Below are positions 34,555 to 43,428 of a DNA stretch of 64,000 bases, piece by piece. Numbering within the stretch: the stretch's first letter is position 1; every line of letters begins with the position of its first letter. Source of the DNA: Bin55 sp964572845 (GTDB lineage Bacteria > Pseudomonadota > Gammaproteobacteria > Pseudomonadales > Azotimanducaceae); assembly GCA_964572845.1 (NCBI GenBank), contig CAZNFX010000012.1, positions 39,764-103,763 of the forward strand. The letters are read 5' to 3'. A model generated the notes under the pieces. The model was given only the letters and a program-made list of their open reading frames with translations. It was not told where the DNA came from and did no database searches. The position numbers and the translations under genes are program-made.

Positions 34555-37470
34555 CTAGTTGATGCCTACATGCTCTCTTAAGAATTTGCCGGTGTGAGAC
34601 CGCTTGCTACTCGCAATTGCCTCGGGCGTGCCAAAGGCGATCACCTCGCCCCCGCCTCGTCCACCCTCGGGTCCAAGATCGATTACGTAGTCGGCAGACT
34701 TGATCACATCAAGATGATGCTCTATCACCAAAACGGTATTTCCAGCCTCCACCAGTCTGTCGAGACACACAAGCAACTTGGATATGTCTGCTAAGTGAAG
34801 TCCCGTAGTGGGTTCGTCCAGGATGTAGAGAGTGTGCCCACGACGCTGTAGTTTCGAGAGCTCTCCAGCTAGTTTGACCCGTTGCGCTTCACCGCCAGAA
34901 AGGGTTGTGGCCGATTGACCCAAGGTCAGATAGCCCAAGCCAAGCTCATTCAGCACTTCAATTTTTCGCGCGATTGCGGGTTCTGGGCGAAAGAACACTG
35001 CTGCTTCCTCAATGGGCATTTCCAAGATGTCTGCAATATTCTTGTCCCGGTAGACGATCTCCAAGGTTTCGTCATTGAACCGTCTACCCTTGCACGTCGA
35101 ACAGACAACTTCCACGTCGGGCATGAAATACAGCTTCGTTGCGATTACACCTTCTCCCTGGCACTCCTCACAACGTCCGCCTTTCACATTGAAACTGAAT
35201 CTTCCTGGCTTGTAGCCTCGCTCCTTGGATATTTCCGTCTTGGCGAACAGGGAGCGAATCAAGTCGTAGACGCCAATGTAGGTCGAGGGGTTCGATCGAC
35301 TGTTGCGCCCGATGGGGGTTTGATCGATATTGATCACCTTGGTAATGTGCTCGGTTCCTTCAATGTTCTCATGCGCGCCAGACAGTGAGCGCGTGTCAAC
35401 GAGACGCTTCCAAAGTTCCTTGTAGAGAATCTCATTGACCAGAGTCGACTTGCCCGAACCCGACGCTCCGCTGACACACACAAGAAGACCCAAAGGAATC
35501 TCTACGTCGATAGTCTTCAGATTGTTCTCCGAAGCTCCCCGAATCATGAGTGACTGTCCATTCAGTTCCCTGCGGGACTCAGGAGTTTCGATCTTCTTGA
35601 CACCTGAAAAATATTGACCGGTGGGCGATTGCTTGCACCTCAGCACGTCATTGAGCGAGCCGCTGACTACCACCTCGCCGCCGTGGATGCCGGGTCCCGG
35701 ACCAAGCTCTACGATATGGTCGGCGGAACGTATGGTCTCTTCATCGTGTTCGACCACTATTACCGTATTGCCCAGGTCCCTAAGGGAGCGCAATGTCTTG
35801 ATCATCTTGACATTGTCCTTGGGGTGAAGTCCTATGGATGGCTCGTCAAGCACATAAAGCATGCCCATCAAGCCGGATCCAATCTGCGTGGAGAGGCGTA
35901 TGCGCTGCGCTTCTCCTCCCGACAGCGTCCCCGATGTGCGGTTGAAGTTCAAGTAATCCAGTCCTATTCCCAACAAGAGATCCAACCGCTTGCGGATCTC
36001 GGACAGGACCTGCCTTCCCGCTTCGGCGTGAGGTCCTTTCGGTTCTATGGACGCCAGCGTGGGTGCCAATTCGTCGAAATTCATCTGACCAAGATCGTGG
36101 ATCGAATGCCCGTCAATCTTGAATAGCATCCGAGTGCTCCTCAGCCTGGATCCTTTGCAGTCAGCACATTCGTATTCGACCATCACTCGATCCAGATAGG
36201 CTTCCATACCTGAATTAGGTACGTTGCGTTGCCGATACCACCTGTAGTGGTTTTCGATCTGACCTGCGACTCCCTGGAAATTCGAGGGCCAGCGCAACCA
36301 GCGTTCCTTCGGATCTTTCGCGTCGGGCGGGATCTTCAGTTGCAAAAGTTCGCCCTTCGTCCCATGCATGACCAACTCACGCTGCTCTTCGGTCAAATCC
36401 CGCCAAGGGGTGTCAAGCGAGAATCCGTGTTTCTCCGCAAGCGAATACAGCACATATCCGCTGTGATTGTCGGTCTTGTAGCTGTAGGCGTCTCGAAGGA
36501 AGCATCCTTCGCGAATGCTTCGTTCCGGATTGGTGACGAGCAATTCAGGATGCGTCTGCTTGTCCCTGCCGATTCCTCCACACGTCCTGCAGGCGCTCTC
36601 GGGATTGTTGAACATGAAGAAGTCGGGAACGATGTCTCCATAAACGAGACCGTAAGTTTCGCTGCCGAATTCCTTGATGAACTTTTGAGTTGATTTCTTG
36701 GCAGAAGTCTTGACAATGCCCACCATCATCAAAGAATCGCCTACCCGAAGAGTGTGCTCTATCGCCGCCTTGAGCTGTTTTTCGACTCCTGCCACAAGCG
36801 TAAAGCGATCCACCACCGCCAGTATTTGGGCATCGCCGCTCAATGCTTCGGGCAGCTCCTGAGTGAGATCGATGCGCTCTCCGTCAATGATCACTGTGCG
36901 GCAACCCATCTTGCGCACTTCGGTAAACAGCACCTTCGGTTCCTCGCCATAGATCTGAAACACTGGTGCGAGCAGCTCCAATTCCGTGTCCATCGGTAGA
37001 GCCAGAATGGATTCAACAATGTTTCCACTTGTCTTGATGGGAACCGGCTCGTTGGTGTAGGGACAGAACGCCTCGGCGATCGTCGCGTAAAGCAGATTGA
37101 GATAGCTGGATATATCAGTAAGTGTTCCAACCGTAGATCGGGGGTTGCGAGCAATAGTCTTCTGTTCTATTGACACCACGGGCGACAGGCCGTACACGAA
37201 GTCCACGTCAGGTTTCTCAACCTGAGCTATGAATCTCTTGGCATACGAAGACAGCGACTCCATGTAGCGACGTTGCCCTTCCGCATAGATAGTGTCGAAC
37301 GCAAGTGAGGACTTTCCGGAACCAGACAGACCAGTAATCACCACTAGGTTGTCGCGAGGAATCTCAACGGATACATCCTTCAGATTGTGAACTCTGGTTC
37401 CCTGAACGGCAATCGTTGTTCGATAGCCCCTATTGGTCAAGTTGTCTGAACTAATTTCCGCCTGTGCCAT
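34555..37470 (-). CDS. uvrA: UvrABC excinuclease subunit A
   Basis: DNA-damage recognition ATPase of nucleotide excision repair. 971 residues, standard length. N-terminal Walker A TGLSGSGKSSLAFD, zinc motif CRTCGGIGR, signature LSGGEAQRIRLSTQIGSGL with Walker B LYVLDEPSIGLHP, the second Walker A SGASGSGKSTLVNE near residue 655, CEECQGEGVIATK with CSTCKGRRFN, and the second signature LSGGEAQRVKLAGEL with LYILDEPTTGLH. It ends 18 bases from sufE. Confidence 0.98.
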   Translation of the reverse strand: MAQAEISSDNLTNRGYRTTIAVQGTRVHNLKDVSVEIPRDNLVVITGLSGSGKSSLAFDTIYAEGQRRYMESLSSYAKRFIAQVEKPDVDFVYGLSPVVSIEQKTIARNPRSTVGTLTDISSYLNLLYATIAEAFCPYTNEPVPIKTSGNIVESILALPMDTELELLAPVFQIYGEEPKVLFTEVRKMGCRTVIIDGERIDLTQELPEALSGDAQILAVVDRFTLVAGVEKQLKAAIEHTLRVGDSLMMVGIVKTSAKKSTQKFIKEFGSETYGLVYGDIVPDFFMFNNPESACRTCGGIGRDKQTHPELLVTNPERSIREGCFLRDAYSYKTDNHSGYVLYSLAEKHGFSLDTPWRDLTEEQRELVMHGTKGELLQLKIPPDAKDPKERWLRWPSNFQGVAGQIENHYRWYRQRNVPNSGMEAYLDRVMVEYECADCKGSRLRSTRMLFKIDGHSIHDLGQMNFDELAPTLASIEPKGPHAEAGRQVLSEIRKRLDLLLGIGLDYLNFNRTSGTLSGGEAQRIRLSTQIGSGLMGMLYVLDEPSIGLHPKDNVKMIKTLRSLRDLGNTVIVVEHDEETIRSADHIVELGPGPGIHGGEVVVSGSLNDVLRCKQSPTGQYFSGVKKIETPESRRELNGQSLMIRGASENNLKTIDVEIPLGLLVCVSGASGSGKSTLVNEILYKELWKRLVDTRSLSGAHENIEGTEHITKVINIDQTPIGRNSRSNPSTYIGVYDLIRSLFAKTEISKERGYKPGRFSFNVKGGRCEECQGEGVIATKLYFMPDVEVVCSTCKGRRFNDETLEIVYRDKNIADILEMPIEEAAVFFRPEPAIARKIEVLNELGLGYLTLGQSATTLSGGEAQRVKLAGELSKLQRRGHTLYILDEPTTGLHLADISKLLVCLDRLVEAGNTVLVIEHHLDVIKSADYVIDLGPEGGRGGGEVIAFGTPEAIASSKRSHTGKFLREHVGIN

Positions 37471-37501
37471 TGTGCTATTCCGATCCTCCAGTGGCCATGT
37501 A

Positions 37502-38419
37502 TCACCTCGAACAAAAGAAAGCGAGTTCGTCGACCTGGACCTGGCTTCGTGTGGTCAACTTGACAGGCGTCGAGGCTTTCTCAATGCAGCCAATATCGGA
37601 GAGCCACTCACACGCTGTAGTGATTCCCTCCACTCCAAAGTTCCTCTCAAAGTAATGATCGATCTGAGTCGCTGAGCGCGGTTCGCCGAACGCGCCCCTC
37701 AAATACTCTAGGATTGGCTCGAACAGATATTCGGCTTTCGACTCAAGATACTCGTCGATAGCGTTGATCGCCGCTTCCAGACCTTCGTTGGATACAGGAC
37801 TCTCAAACATGTCCGTATAGATGAGGCGAAACAGGTCAGGATTGAGATCCAATGCCCGTGTCAAGGCCTCCCGGTCCACAATTTCCCCTGCTAGACTCAC
37901 CTCGATTTCGGCCAGAAATGTCGCTGTTCCAACTATCCAACGCGCGGTATAGTAGGGGTCCTCCTTGACCTCATGCCACTTTTGTGCCTTGTATAGGAGA
38001 AAAAGGGTGTGCTGCGCAGAATTCATAAGCTGCAATCGCAGGTCGTGATCGCCCAGAGCGGTCAACTGCCCAAACAGTTCGTCAATGGATGGATCCTTGC
38101 TGTAGAGCAGCTTGCCACGGGCGAAAATCGAATGCTCGAAGGTATTGCGGACCGACGATTCGAGCCGCCGCCGGAATTCCGAGCGAGGCTGTACGGTTGC
38201 GTGAATGTTGATGTCGTCTTCGACGAGCGACACAAAATGCGTCTTGGTTTTCTTGTCGTCAGTGCAAACCAGCACGAGGTCGATATCGGACTTGTCCCAA
38301 ACCATGTCATAAGCGAGACTTCCGCACAGCACGGCAGCAAGAATGTGGTCGTCTTCAACTACGCGCTCGACCAAGGAGTTGAGCGCTTGTTCAAACCGTT
38401 GTTTCTGGGAGATAGGCAT
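37502..38419 (-). CDS. Nucleotidyltransferase-fold protein of unknown target
   Basis: About 305 residues from the ATG at 38419 (a TTG at 38452 gives 316). The nucleotidyltransferase motif is AAVLCGSLAYDMVWDKSDIDLVLV: GS followed by DxD in the pattern of the pol-beta/antibiotic adenylyltransferase superfamily. A helical C-terminal half follows, ending in a winged-helix-like segment (YFERNFGVEGITTACEWLS). It could modify a small molecule or a protein; no neighbour indicates which. It is 31 bases downstream of the uvrA start on the same strand. Confidence 0.75.
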   Translation of the reverse strand: MPISQKQRFEQALNSLVERVVEDDHILAAVLCGSLAYDMVWDKSDIDLVLVCTDDKKTKTHFVSLVEDDINIHATVQPRSEFRRRLESSVRNTFEHSIFARGKLLYSKDPSIDELFGQLTALGDHDLRLQLMNSAQHTLFLLYKAQKWHEVKEDPYYTARWIVGTATFLAEIEVSLAGEIVDREALTRALDLNPDLFRLIYTDMFESPVSNEGLEAAINAIDEYLESKAEYLFEPILEYLRGAFGEPRSATQIDHYFERNFGVEGITTACEWLSDIGCIEKASTPVKLTTRSQVQVDELAFFCSR

Positions 38420-38452
38420 TGGTGGGACGTGAGGGTGCGTTTGCCGAAGCAA

Positions 38453-38763
38453 CCGAGCATTGAGGTCGCTTTCGGCAGAATTGTACGGAATTGCGACACG
38501 TGCTGACGGCTCGAAGGGAGCTTTTGACAGGATGGAACTGGAAGATTCACCTTGCAGACAGTAGCCAAGCGTTGATTAACCGAGACAATCGGGTTAAACT
38601 TATGAGTGACGATGCGGGGAACTCTGGATCGAATCGGAAGTGAGCTGCTGGCACTTCGAGGTCAGTGTAGCCTACTCCTTCACACATCCATATGACACCG
38701 GTCTCATTACCCGGGCGGGTTAGACAAATAGCTGAGTTCTGCTATACGACAGGGGGAGAAACT
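38453..38763. other. Divergent promoter region before the TonB-dependent receptor
   Basis: About 310 bases without a convincing gene. TTGACA at 38524-38529 could be a -35 element but no good -10 follows. An imperfect hairpin (TTAACCGA at 38576-38583 with TCGGGTTAA at 38589-38597, one bulged base) lies about 170 bases before the receptor start. A purine-rich GGGGGAGAAA just before the ATG at 38764 is the ribosome-binding site. Confidence 0.4.
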
Positions 38764-41178
38764 ATGTTGCAAGCGCTTCGACGCTTACTGCCATTTGCGA
38801 TGATCGTGTTCGTCGCATCTTTCGCGCCAAACGCGACGTTGGCTCAAGTCACCCAAACGGCCGATGCCGACGAGGAAATGGAGGAGCTCGTTGTTATAGG
38901 ATCGCGCAACACTGCACCGCGTACCGTCGAAGATTCGACAGCGCCGATCGATTTCATTCAGTCGGACGAACTGGGGGCTATAGGAAATTCTGCGGACATT
39001 ACAGATTCACTACGTTCCGTTGTGCCTTATTTCAATGCATCGATGGCGTCTGGAGACGGCGATACATTTGTACGTCCAACCTCGCTGCGCGGGCTGGCGC
39101 CGGACCAATCCCTGGTGATGATCAATGGTAAACGCAGGCATCGTGCCGCGCTCATCGCGGAGTTCGTTCCGGCCGCAGGGAAAGGTGCCCACGGCCCCAA
39201 CATTGGCATGATTCCGAGCATTGCTATTTCCAATGTACAAATCTTGCGCGACGGTGCTTCGGCTCAGTATGGATCCGACGCTATATCGGGAGTGGTCAAC
39301 TTTCAAATGAAGCGCAACAACGAAGGTGGCATGCTCAGAGCTCAAGTAGGTCAGTTCTATCAAGGTGAATCGAGCTTCAAGATCGATGGCAACCTAGGAT
39401 TAGAGCTCGGAACCGACGGCTTTGCCAGCTTGAGTTTCGAACGCATTTACAACCAAGCCCTCTCCCGTGGCAATCAGCGTCCGGATGGACAAGCGTTGCT
39501 AGACGCAGGGGTGGCGGGCGTCGGGCAAGACTCTCCCTTCGATGACAAGCCCTTTGTACAGACTTGGGGTCGACCCCGAAGCGATGGGTTGCGCCTGTTC
39601 CTCAACGCGGGCCACCCCGTCTCTGAATCCACCGACGTTTACGTACAAAGCAACTACGCCGACGTCCATGGACGCTACCGATTCTTCTACCGTGGTCCGG
39701 GACATGTGACATTGGCGACATTGGCGGATTTGGGCTTTACAGGACTCCCCGCAGGTTTTACGCCCTACTTCGACGGCGAGACTTCGGACTACTCGGTGGT
39801 ATCAGGTTGGCGCGGAGTCATGGCTAACGGCACATACTTCGACGTAAGCGTCGGTGTGGGCAACAATGTGATTGACTTCACCCTTTACAACACCATCAAT
39901 CAGTCTATTGGCCTCAATTCCGACGGAGAACCCCTGCAGCGTGACTTCGACGTAGGCGAACTCGAGCAAACCGAACTCTCAGCAAACATCGACATAAGCC
40001 GTCAAGTATCCGAAACGTGGCATGCGGCAGGCGGAGTCGAATGGCGGCGGGAAATTTTTGGTGTCAAAGCAGGAGTTCCAACTTCCTACGAAGGTGCGGG
40101 TTCAAGTGGATTCAAAGGCTTTGAACCTCAAAATGCCGGCACCTTTTCGCGCCAAAACGTCGCGGGTTACAGTGAGTTCGAGCGCGAATCCGGCGGTTTG
40201 ATCACTCAATATGCATTGCGCTATGAAGGGTACTCAGACTTTGGTGGAACCTTGAACGGCAAGTTTGCGCTCCGCTACCACTTCGACGACCGAGTAACCG
40301 GGCGATTCGCAGTATCGACGGGATTCCACGCCCCAACACCGGGACAAGCGAACATACAGAAGGTCACAACCACCTTCGATGCCAACGTTGGTGGTCAAGT
40401 GGAACAAGGACTGGTGCCGCCCGACCACCCTCTGGCCAAAGCAGCCGGTGGTGCGCCGCTGAAAGAAGAGGAGTCGTTCAACGCCAGCATCGGATTTGCC
40501 TTCGACTTAGACGAAGTGTTTGAAAACGCTCGCATGACCTTCGATGTCTACAACATAGACATCAAGGATCGAATCTACAAGACTCAGACGGTTCCCTCAA
40601 TTGACCCCAATACGGGAATTGGAACAAATGTCTCGTTCTATACCAATGCGCTCGACATCCAGTCCAAGGGATTCGACATTGTCTATACAGCTCCGGTCGA
40701 ATTTCGCAATTTCTACTCCGATTTGAGCATTGCGTTGAGTCGCAATCAAGTAGAGGTAAAGGATCAGAACTTGGTCAATGGAATCTCACCCGTGCCGGTC
40801 GCCGACGTGGAGGACATTGAGAACAGCTATCCAAAGCTCAAGATCGTTGTGACGTCGACGTCTGACTTGAACGAAAACGCCTCGTTGATGATTCGCGCCA
40901 ACTACTATGGAGAACATTACGACGAACGTGGCCGAATTGGTGGAAATCCGCCCACCAAACTCCTCGATCCAACACTTTTCTTTGATGTCGAACTTCGATA
41001 TCACTTTTCAAATAGCGTACGCGGCACCTTGGGCTTCGTAAATATCTTCGACACATACGTGGACGAGATATCAGATCCCTACGCCAATCGGCAGAATGTG
41101 GGATTGCCCTACGCGCGACGTACTGCTGCGAACTTCGAGGGAGGTTCGGCTTACTTTACGCTGGATTACAGCTTCTAG
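38764..41178 (+). CDS. TonB-dependent outer-membrane receptor
   Basis: Beta-barrel transporter powered by TonB-ExbBD. About 804 residues from the ATG at 38764 (signal peptide RLLPFAMIVFVASFAPNATLAQ); the frame reaches 38692 but the ribosome-binding site supports 38764. A possible TonB box (EEMEELVVIGSR) is followed by the plug (PTSLRGLAPDQSLVMINGK, QILRDGASAQYGSDAISGVVN) and a 22-strand-type barrel ending in the aromatic LDYSF. The plug style is that of the large TonB-receptor group of marine gammaproteobacteria. Substrate unknown. A strong terminator follows. Confidence 0.92.
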   Translation: MLQALRRLLPFAMIVFVASFAPNATLAQVTQTADADEEMEELVVIGSRNTAPRTVEDSTAPIDFIQSDELGAIGNSADITDSLRSVVPYFNASMASGDGDTFVRPTSLRGLAPDQSLVMINGKRRHRAALIAEFVPAAGKGAHGPNIGMIPSIAISNVQILRDGASAQYGSDAISGVVNFQMKRNNEGGMLRAQVGQFYQGESSFKIDGNLGLELGTDGFASLSFERIYNQALSRGNQRPDGQALLDAGVAGVGQDSPFDDKPFVQTWGRPRSDGLRLFLNAGHPVSESTDVYVQSNYADVHGRYRFFYRGPGHVTLATLADLGFTGLPAGFTPYFDGETSDYSVVSGWRGVMANGTYFDVSVGVGNNVIDFTLYNTINQSIGLNSDGEPLQRDFDVGELEQTELSANIDISRQVSETWHAAGGVEWRREIFGVKAGVPTSYEGAGSSGFKGFEPQNAGTFSRQNVAGYSEFERESGGLITQYALRYEGYSDFGGTLNGKFALRYHFDDRVTGRFAVSTGFHAPTPGQANIQKVTTTFDANVGGQVEQGLVPPDHPLAKAAGGAPLKEEESFNASIGFAFDLDEVFENARMTFDVYNIDIKDRIYKTQTVPSIDPNTGIGTNVSFYTNALDIQSKGFDIVYTAPVEFRNFYSDLSIALSRNQVEVKDQNLVNGISPVPVADVEDIENSYPKLKIVVTSTSDLNENASLMIRANYYGEHYDERGRIGGNPPTKLLDPTLFFDVELRYHFSNSVRGTLGFVNIFDTYVDEISDPYANRQNVGLPYARRTAANFEGGSAYFTLDYSF

Positions 41179-41248
41179 CACTGGAAATTAAAGCAGCAAG
41201 TTGAACGTTTTGTAGAGCAGCTAGAAAACGCATCAATATAGTCTGAGG

Positions 41249-41286
41249 AGCCGCAGTTTTCCATTGAGAAAGCTGCGGCTTTTTAT
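41249..41286 (+). terminator. Intrinsic terminator after the TonB-dependent receptor
   Basis: AGCCGCAG (41249-41256) and CTGCGGCT (41273-41280) form a perfect 8-bp stem, extended by partly paired TTTTC/GAGAA, followed by a T-run starting at 41280. This is the clearest Rho-independent terminator in the window. Confidence 0.88.
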
Positions 41287-41304
41287 ATTTCTATTGGTAC
41301 ACCC

Positions 41305-41335
41305 CACCTTCGGGTGCGAGTAACCTATACTCGCA
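41305..41335. repeat. Two small hairpins upstream of the methyltransferase gene
   Basis: CACC-TTCG-GGTG (41305-41316) forms a UUCG tetraloop. TGCGAGT (41315-41321) pairs perfectly with ACTCGCA (41329-41335). The two share bases, so they are alternatives. They could be a leader structure of the methyltransferase mRNA or a second termination signal. Confidence 0.35.
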
Positions 41336-41431
41336 GCTCGTTTCATCAGGCACACTCTTTCGGCAGATATGGTGAAAGTTCGACCGGCAAGCTACCAGTT
41401 GGCACGGATTGGCAAGCGTGATCTATAGACA

Positions 41432-42067
41432 ATGCCCGAACAGCTAGATATTCCGGATCCCAACGTCTACGTGGCATACGGAGTCTACTTTCTCAAGGTC
41501 AAGCACAAGTTCGTCCAAAGACTCAAGAAGAGCCACCAGCCTGGTGCCCACGGCTACCGCACTTGGGGAACAAGCTTCGTGCTCATGGACTACTTGCAGC
41601 ACTACCCGCCAGGCACCAGAAGCAGAGTCATGGACGTTGGATGCGGCTGGGCTCCCGTTGGCGTGTTCTGTGCACGTCGCTTCAAGGCAAGTGTCATTGG
41701 AGCGGACATGGATTCACAGGTCGCTCCCTACATGGACTTGCTGGCAGCGCTAAACGACGTGAATGTGGTGAAACTTACAGCTAAATTTGAACGAATCACC
41801 ACCAAGCAGTTGGGTGACATGGATCTCGTCGTGGGATCCGACATATGCTTTTGGGACGAAATGGTAAATCCACTCTTCAACTTGATTCAACGTGCCATGC
41901 GCGGAGGAGTGCCTCGTGTCGTCATAGCGGATCCGGGTCGCGCTCCGTTCTTCAAGCTTGCCGAGCGCTGCGGCGAAAAGTGGAAGGCGGAACTAACCCC
42001 TTGGTACTCGCTCGAACCTAGACGTCAGAACGGCGACGTGCTGGAAATTTGCAATCCAAACGTCTGA
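41432..42067 (+). CDS. Class I SAM-dependent methyltransferase
   Basis: 211 residues. The SAM-binding motif I is SRVMDVGCGWAPVGVF; motif II/III include VIGADMDSQ and DMDLVVGSDICFWDEM; no membrane segment. The layout resembles methyltransferases of the lysine-methyltransferase-like group acting on proteins or small molecules, but the target cannot be inferred. Its stop is one base from the stop of the convergent lipoprotein gene. Confidence 0.8.
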   Translation: MPEQLDIPDPNVYVAYGVYFLKVKHKFVQRLKKSHQPGAHGYRTWGTSFVLMDYLQHYPPGTRSRVMDVGCGWAPVGVFCARRFKASVIGADMDSQVAPYMDLLAALNDVNVVKLTAKFERITTKQLGDMDLVVGSDICFWDEMVNPLFNLIQRAMRGGVPRVVIADPGRAPFFKLAERCGEKWKAELTPWYSLEPRRQNGDVLEICNPNV

Positions 42068-42068
42068 A

Positions 42069-42758
42069 CTATTCCGACGGATCCGGATCGATAAATTCCT
42101 TGAGCTGTTTCGACATGGCCACGCATGCGGATGCCTGAGTCCGCGCAACGAAGGGTAAAGGAACAATAATCGCAGGTACGAAGCTCGTCCCTTTGGCCTC
42201 CGAACTAACCTTTCCAGCTGATACGCCTTTGCGGATGTCCCAGATCGTGGCTTCGTAATTAGAGCCCGCTTCCCATGTGAGAAAGCCAAAGCATGCAGGT
42301 ACGCCGCCGGTTGCGACTGCACACTGTACGGTCCCACCCTGGTCGGTCCTTTGCGTAGTTCCGTCGATCCAAACGATGTAGCGTAGATGGATTTCGTCGA
42401 GTTTCTCCGAGATTCTTTCTTCTTTGAGAATGCGCGTCATATCGCTGATGTCGAGCGGCGCAGTGCGCGGCTCAAACCACGGAAAGAACTGGTCTACAAA
42501 TTCGTCGTTGGATATGACGTTCACAGACTTGGAGCCGCTCGACGTCTTGTCGACTAAGCAGTCCATGAAGGCGGTTTCAGTTTGGTCACGCCGAGTGTCT
42601 CGTCGGCCAAGGACAGCGATTGATTCGTGGGAGAGAATCCCAGTGTCTGCTTCTCGTATTTCCTGCAACGTGTTTGAGACACATCCGGAAAACAAGAGCG
42701 GAATAGCAGGTATGCATGCGATCAACAGCAAGGTCGATCCTCTTCGGAGGTGTTTCAT
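42069..42758 (-). CDS. Lipoprotein of the vWA/ExbB-like envelope operon (last gene)
   Basis: 229 residues, not recognised. A signal peptide (LLLIACIPAIPLLFSGC) ends in a lipobox. The mature part begins with an AVLGRRD-type strand and has ADL-like alternation, with a two-cysteine loop (VQCAVATGGVPACF), suggesting a compact periplasmic domain, possibly of the GNA1162/CsgG-like nucleotide-free lipoprotein type, but this is uncertain. The start overlaps the preceding gene (ATGA). Confidence 0.7.
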   Translation of the reverse strand: MKHLRRGSTLLLIACIPAIPLLFSGCVSNTLQEIREADTGILSHESIAVLGRRDTRRDQTETAFMDCLVDKTSSGSKSVNVISNDEFVDQFFPWFEPRTAPLDISDMTRILKEERISEKLDEIHLRYIVWIDGTTQRTDQGGTVQCAVATGGVPACFGFLTWEAGSNYEATIWDIRKGVSAGKVSSEAKGTSFVPAIIVPLPFVARTQASACVAMSKQLKEFIDPDPSE

Positions 42759-43381
42759 GGTGATAGTGTCCTCCTAATCCAATCGTAGACAGCTTGCTGC
42801 CGCACATACGAAAAGGAAATAATAGCAGCGGCATCTCGGATGGCACCTTTGGTTGCATCCCTCAATGCCTTGCTGGCACGGTCTAGTGGATTGCTATAGT
42901 TGTTGCGATTTGCGCTGCCATAGCTTGAAATCTGCCAATCATGGATGGAGTTCCCGCTGGCTGCATCTCTAAGTCCGATCGAATACCTGATCCATACTTC
43001 GTAGACATCGTCGCCGGTGACGTGTGGCAGGCCTATTTGAATGGCCTCAATGTTGGGAACTGCGATCGCAGAGACACCGTCGGGGACCTCGCTAAGCGAC
43101 TCCACAATCACAACGTCTTCGAAGACTGCGCCGAGTACCTGAGTGAACAGTTGCTCTTGAGACTCTCCGATTTCGATTGTAAAGATACCGTGATTCGGCA
43201 CCGTTTCCTCGTGTACCTCGCTGCTAAGCTCCTCTGAGATATGCAATCCAATCGTAATTGGGACCGATTCGATTATCGGTTCTGGAATCGATATCGCCGT
43301 ATTTACATTGGCACCGGACATGCAGCCCAGCATCACCAAGGACATGGCAGTGACTACGATTGAACGCACGAGCAATTGCAT
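42755..43381 (-). CDS. Lipoprotein of the vWA/ExbB-like envelope operon (second to last)
   Basis: About 208 residues from the ATG at 43381, which has AGGAG seven bases upstream; a GTG at 43405 gives 216. Signal peptide LLVRSIVVTAMSLVMLGC with lipobox. The mature domain starts with VPITIGLHISEELS and contains ISIPEPIIESV and VWIRYSIGLRDAASGNSIHDW, a pattern reminiscent of YajG/ABC-auxiliary-type lipoproteins, offered only as a resemblance. It lies 47 bases after the vWA gene and is coupled to the next gene. Confidence 0.68.
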   Translation of the reverse strand: MQLLVRSIVVTAMSLVMLGCMSGANVNTAISIPEPIIESVPITIGLHISEELSSEVHEETVPNHGIFTIEIGESQEQLFTQVLGAVFEDVVIVESLSEVPDGVSAIAVPNIEAIQIGLPHVTGDDVYEVWIRYSIGLRDAASGNSIHDWQISSYGSANRNNYSNPLDRASKALRDATKGAIRDAAAIISFSYVRQQAVYDWIRRTLSP

Positions 43382-43428
43382 TCCTAGACTCCTAATGTCA
43401 GCCACTGCGAACTCCCGTCACGTATATC

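Noticed and set aside
38453..38763. TTGACA at 38524 as promoter of the TonB receptor
   Set aside because: No matching -10 element at a normal spacing, so not called as a promoter.
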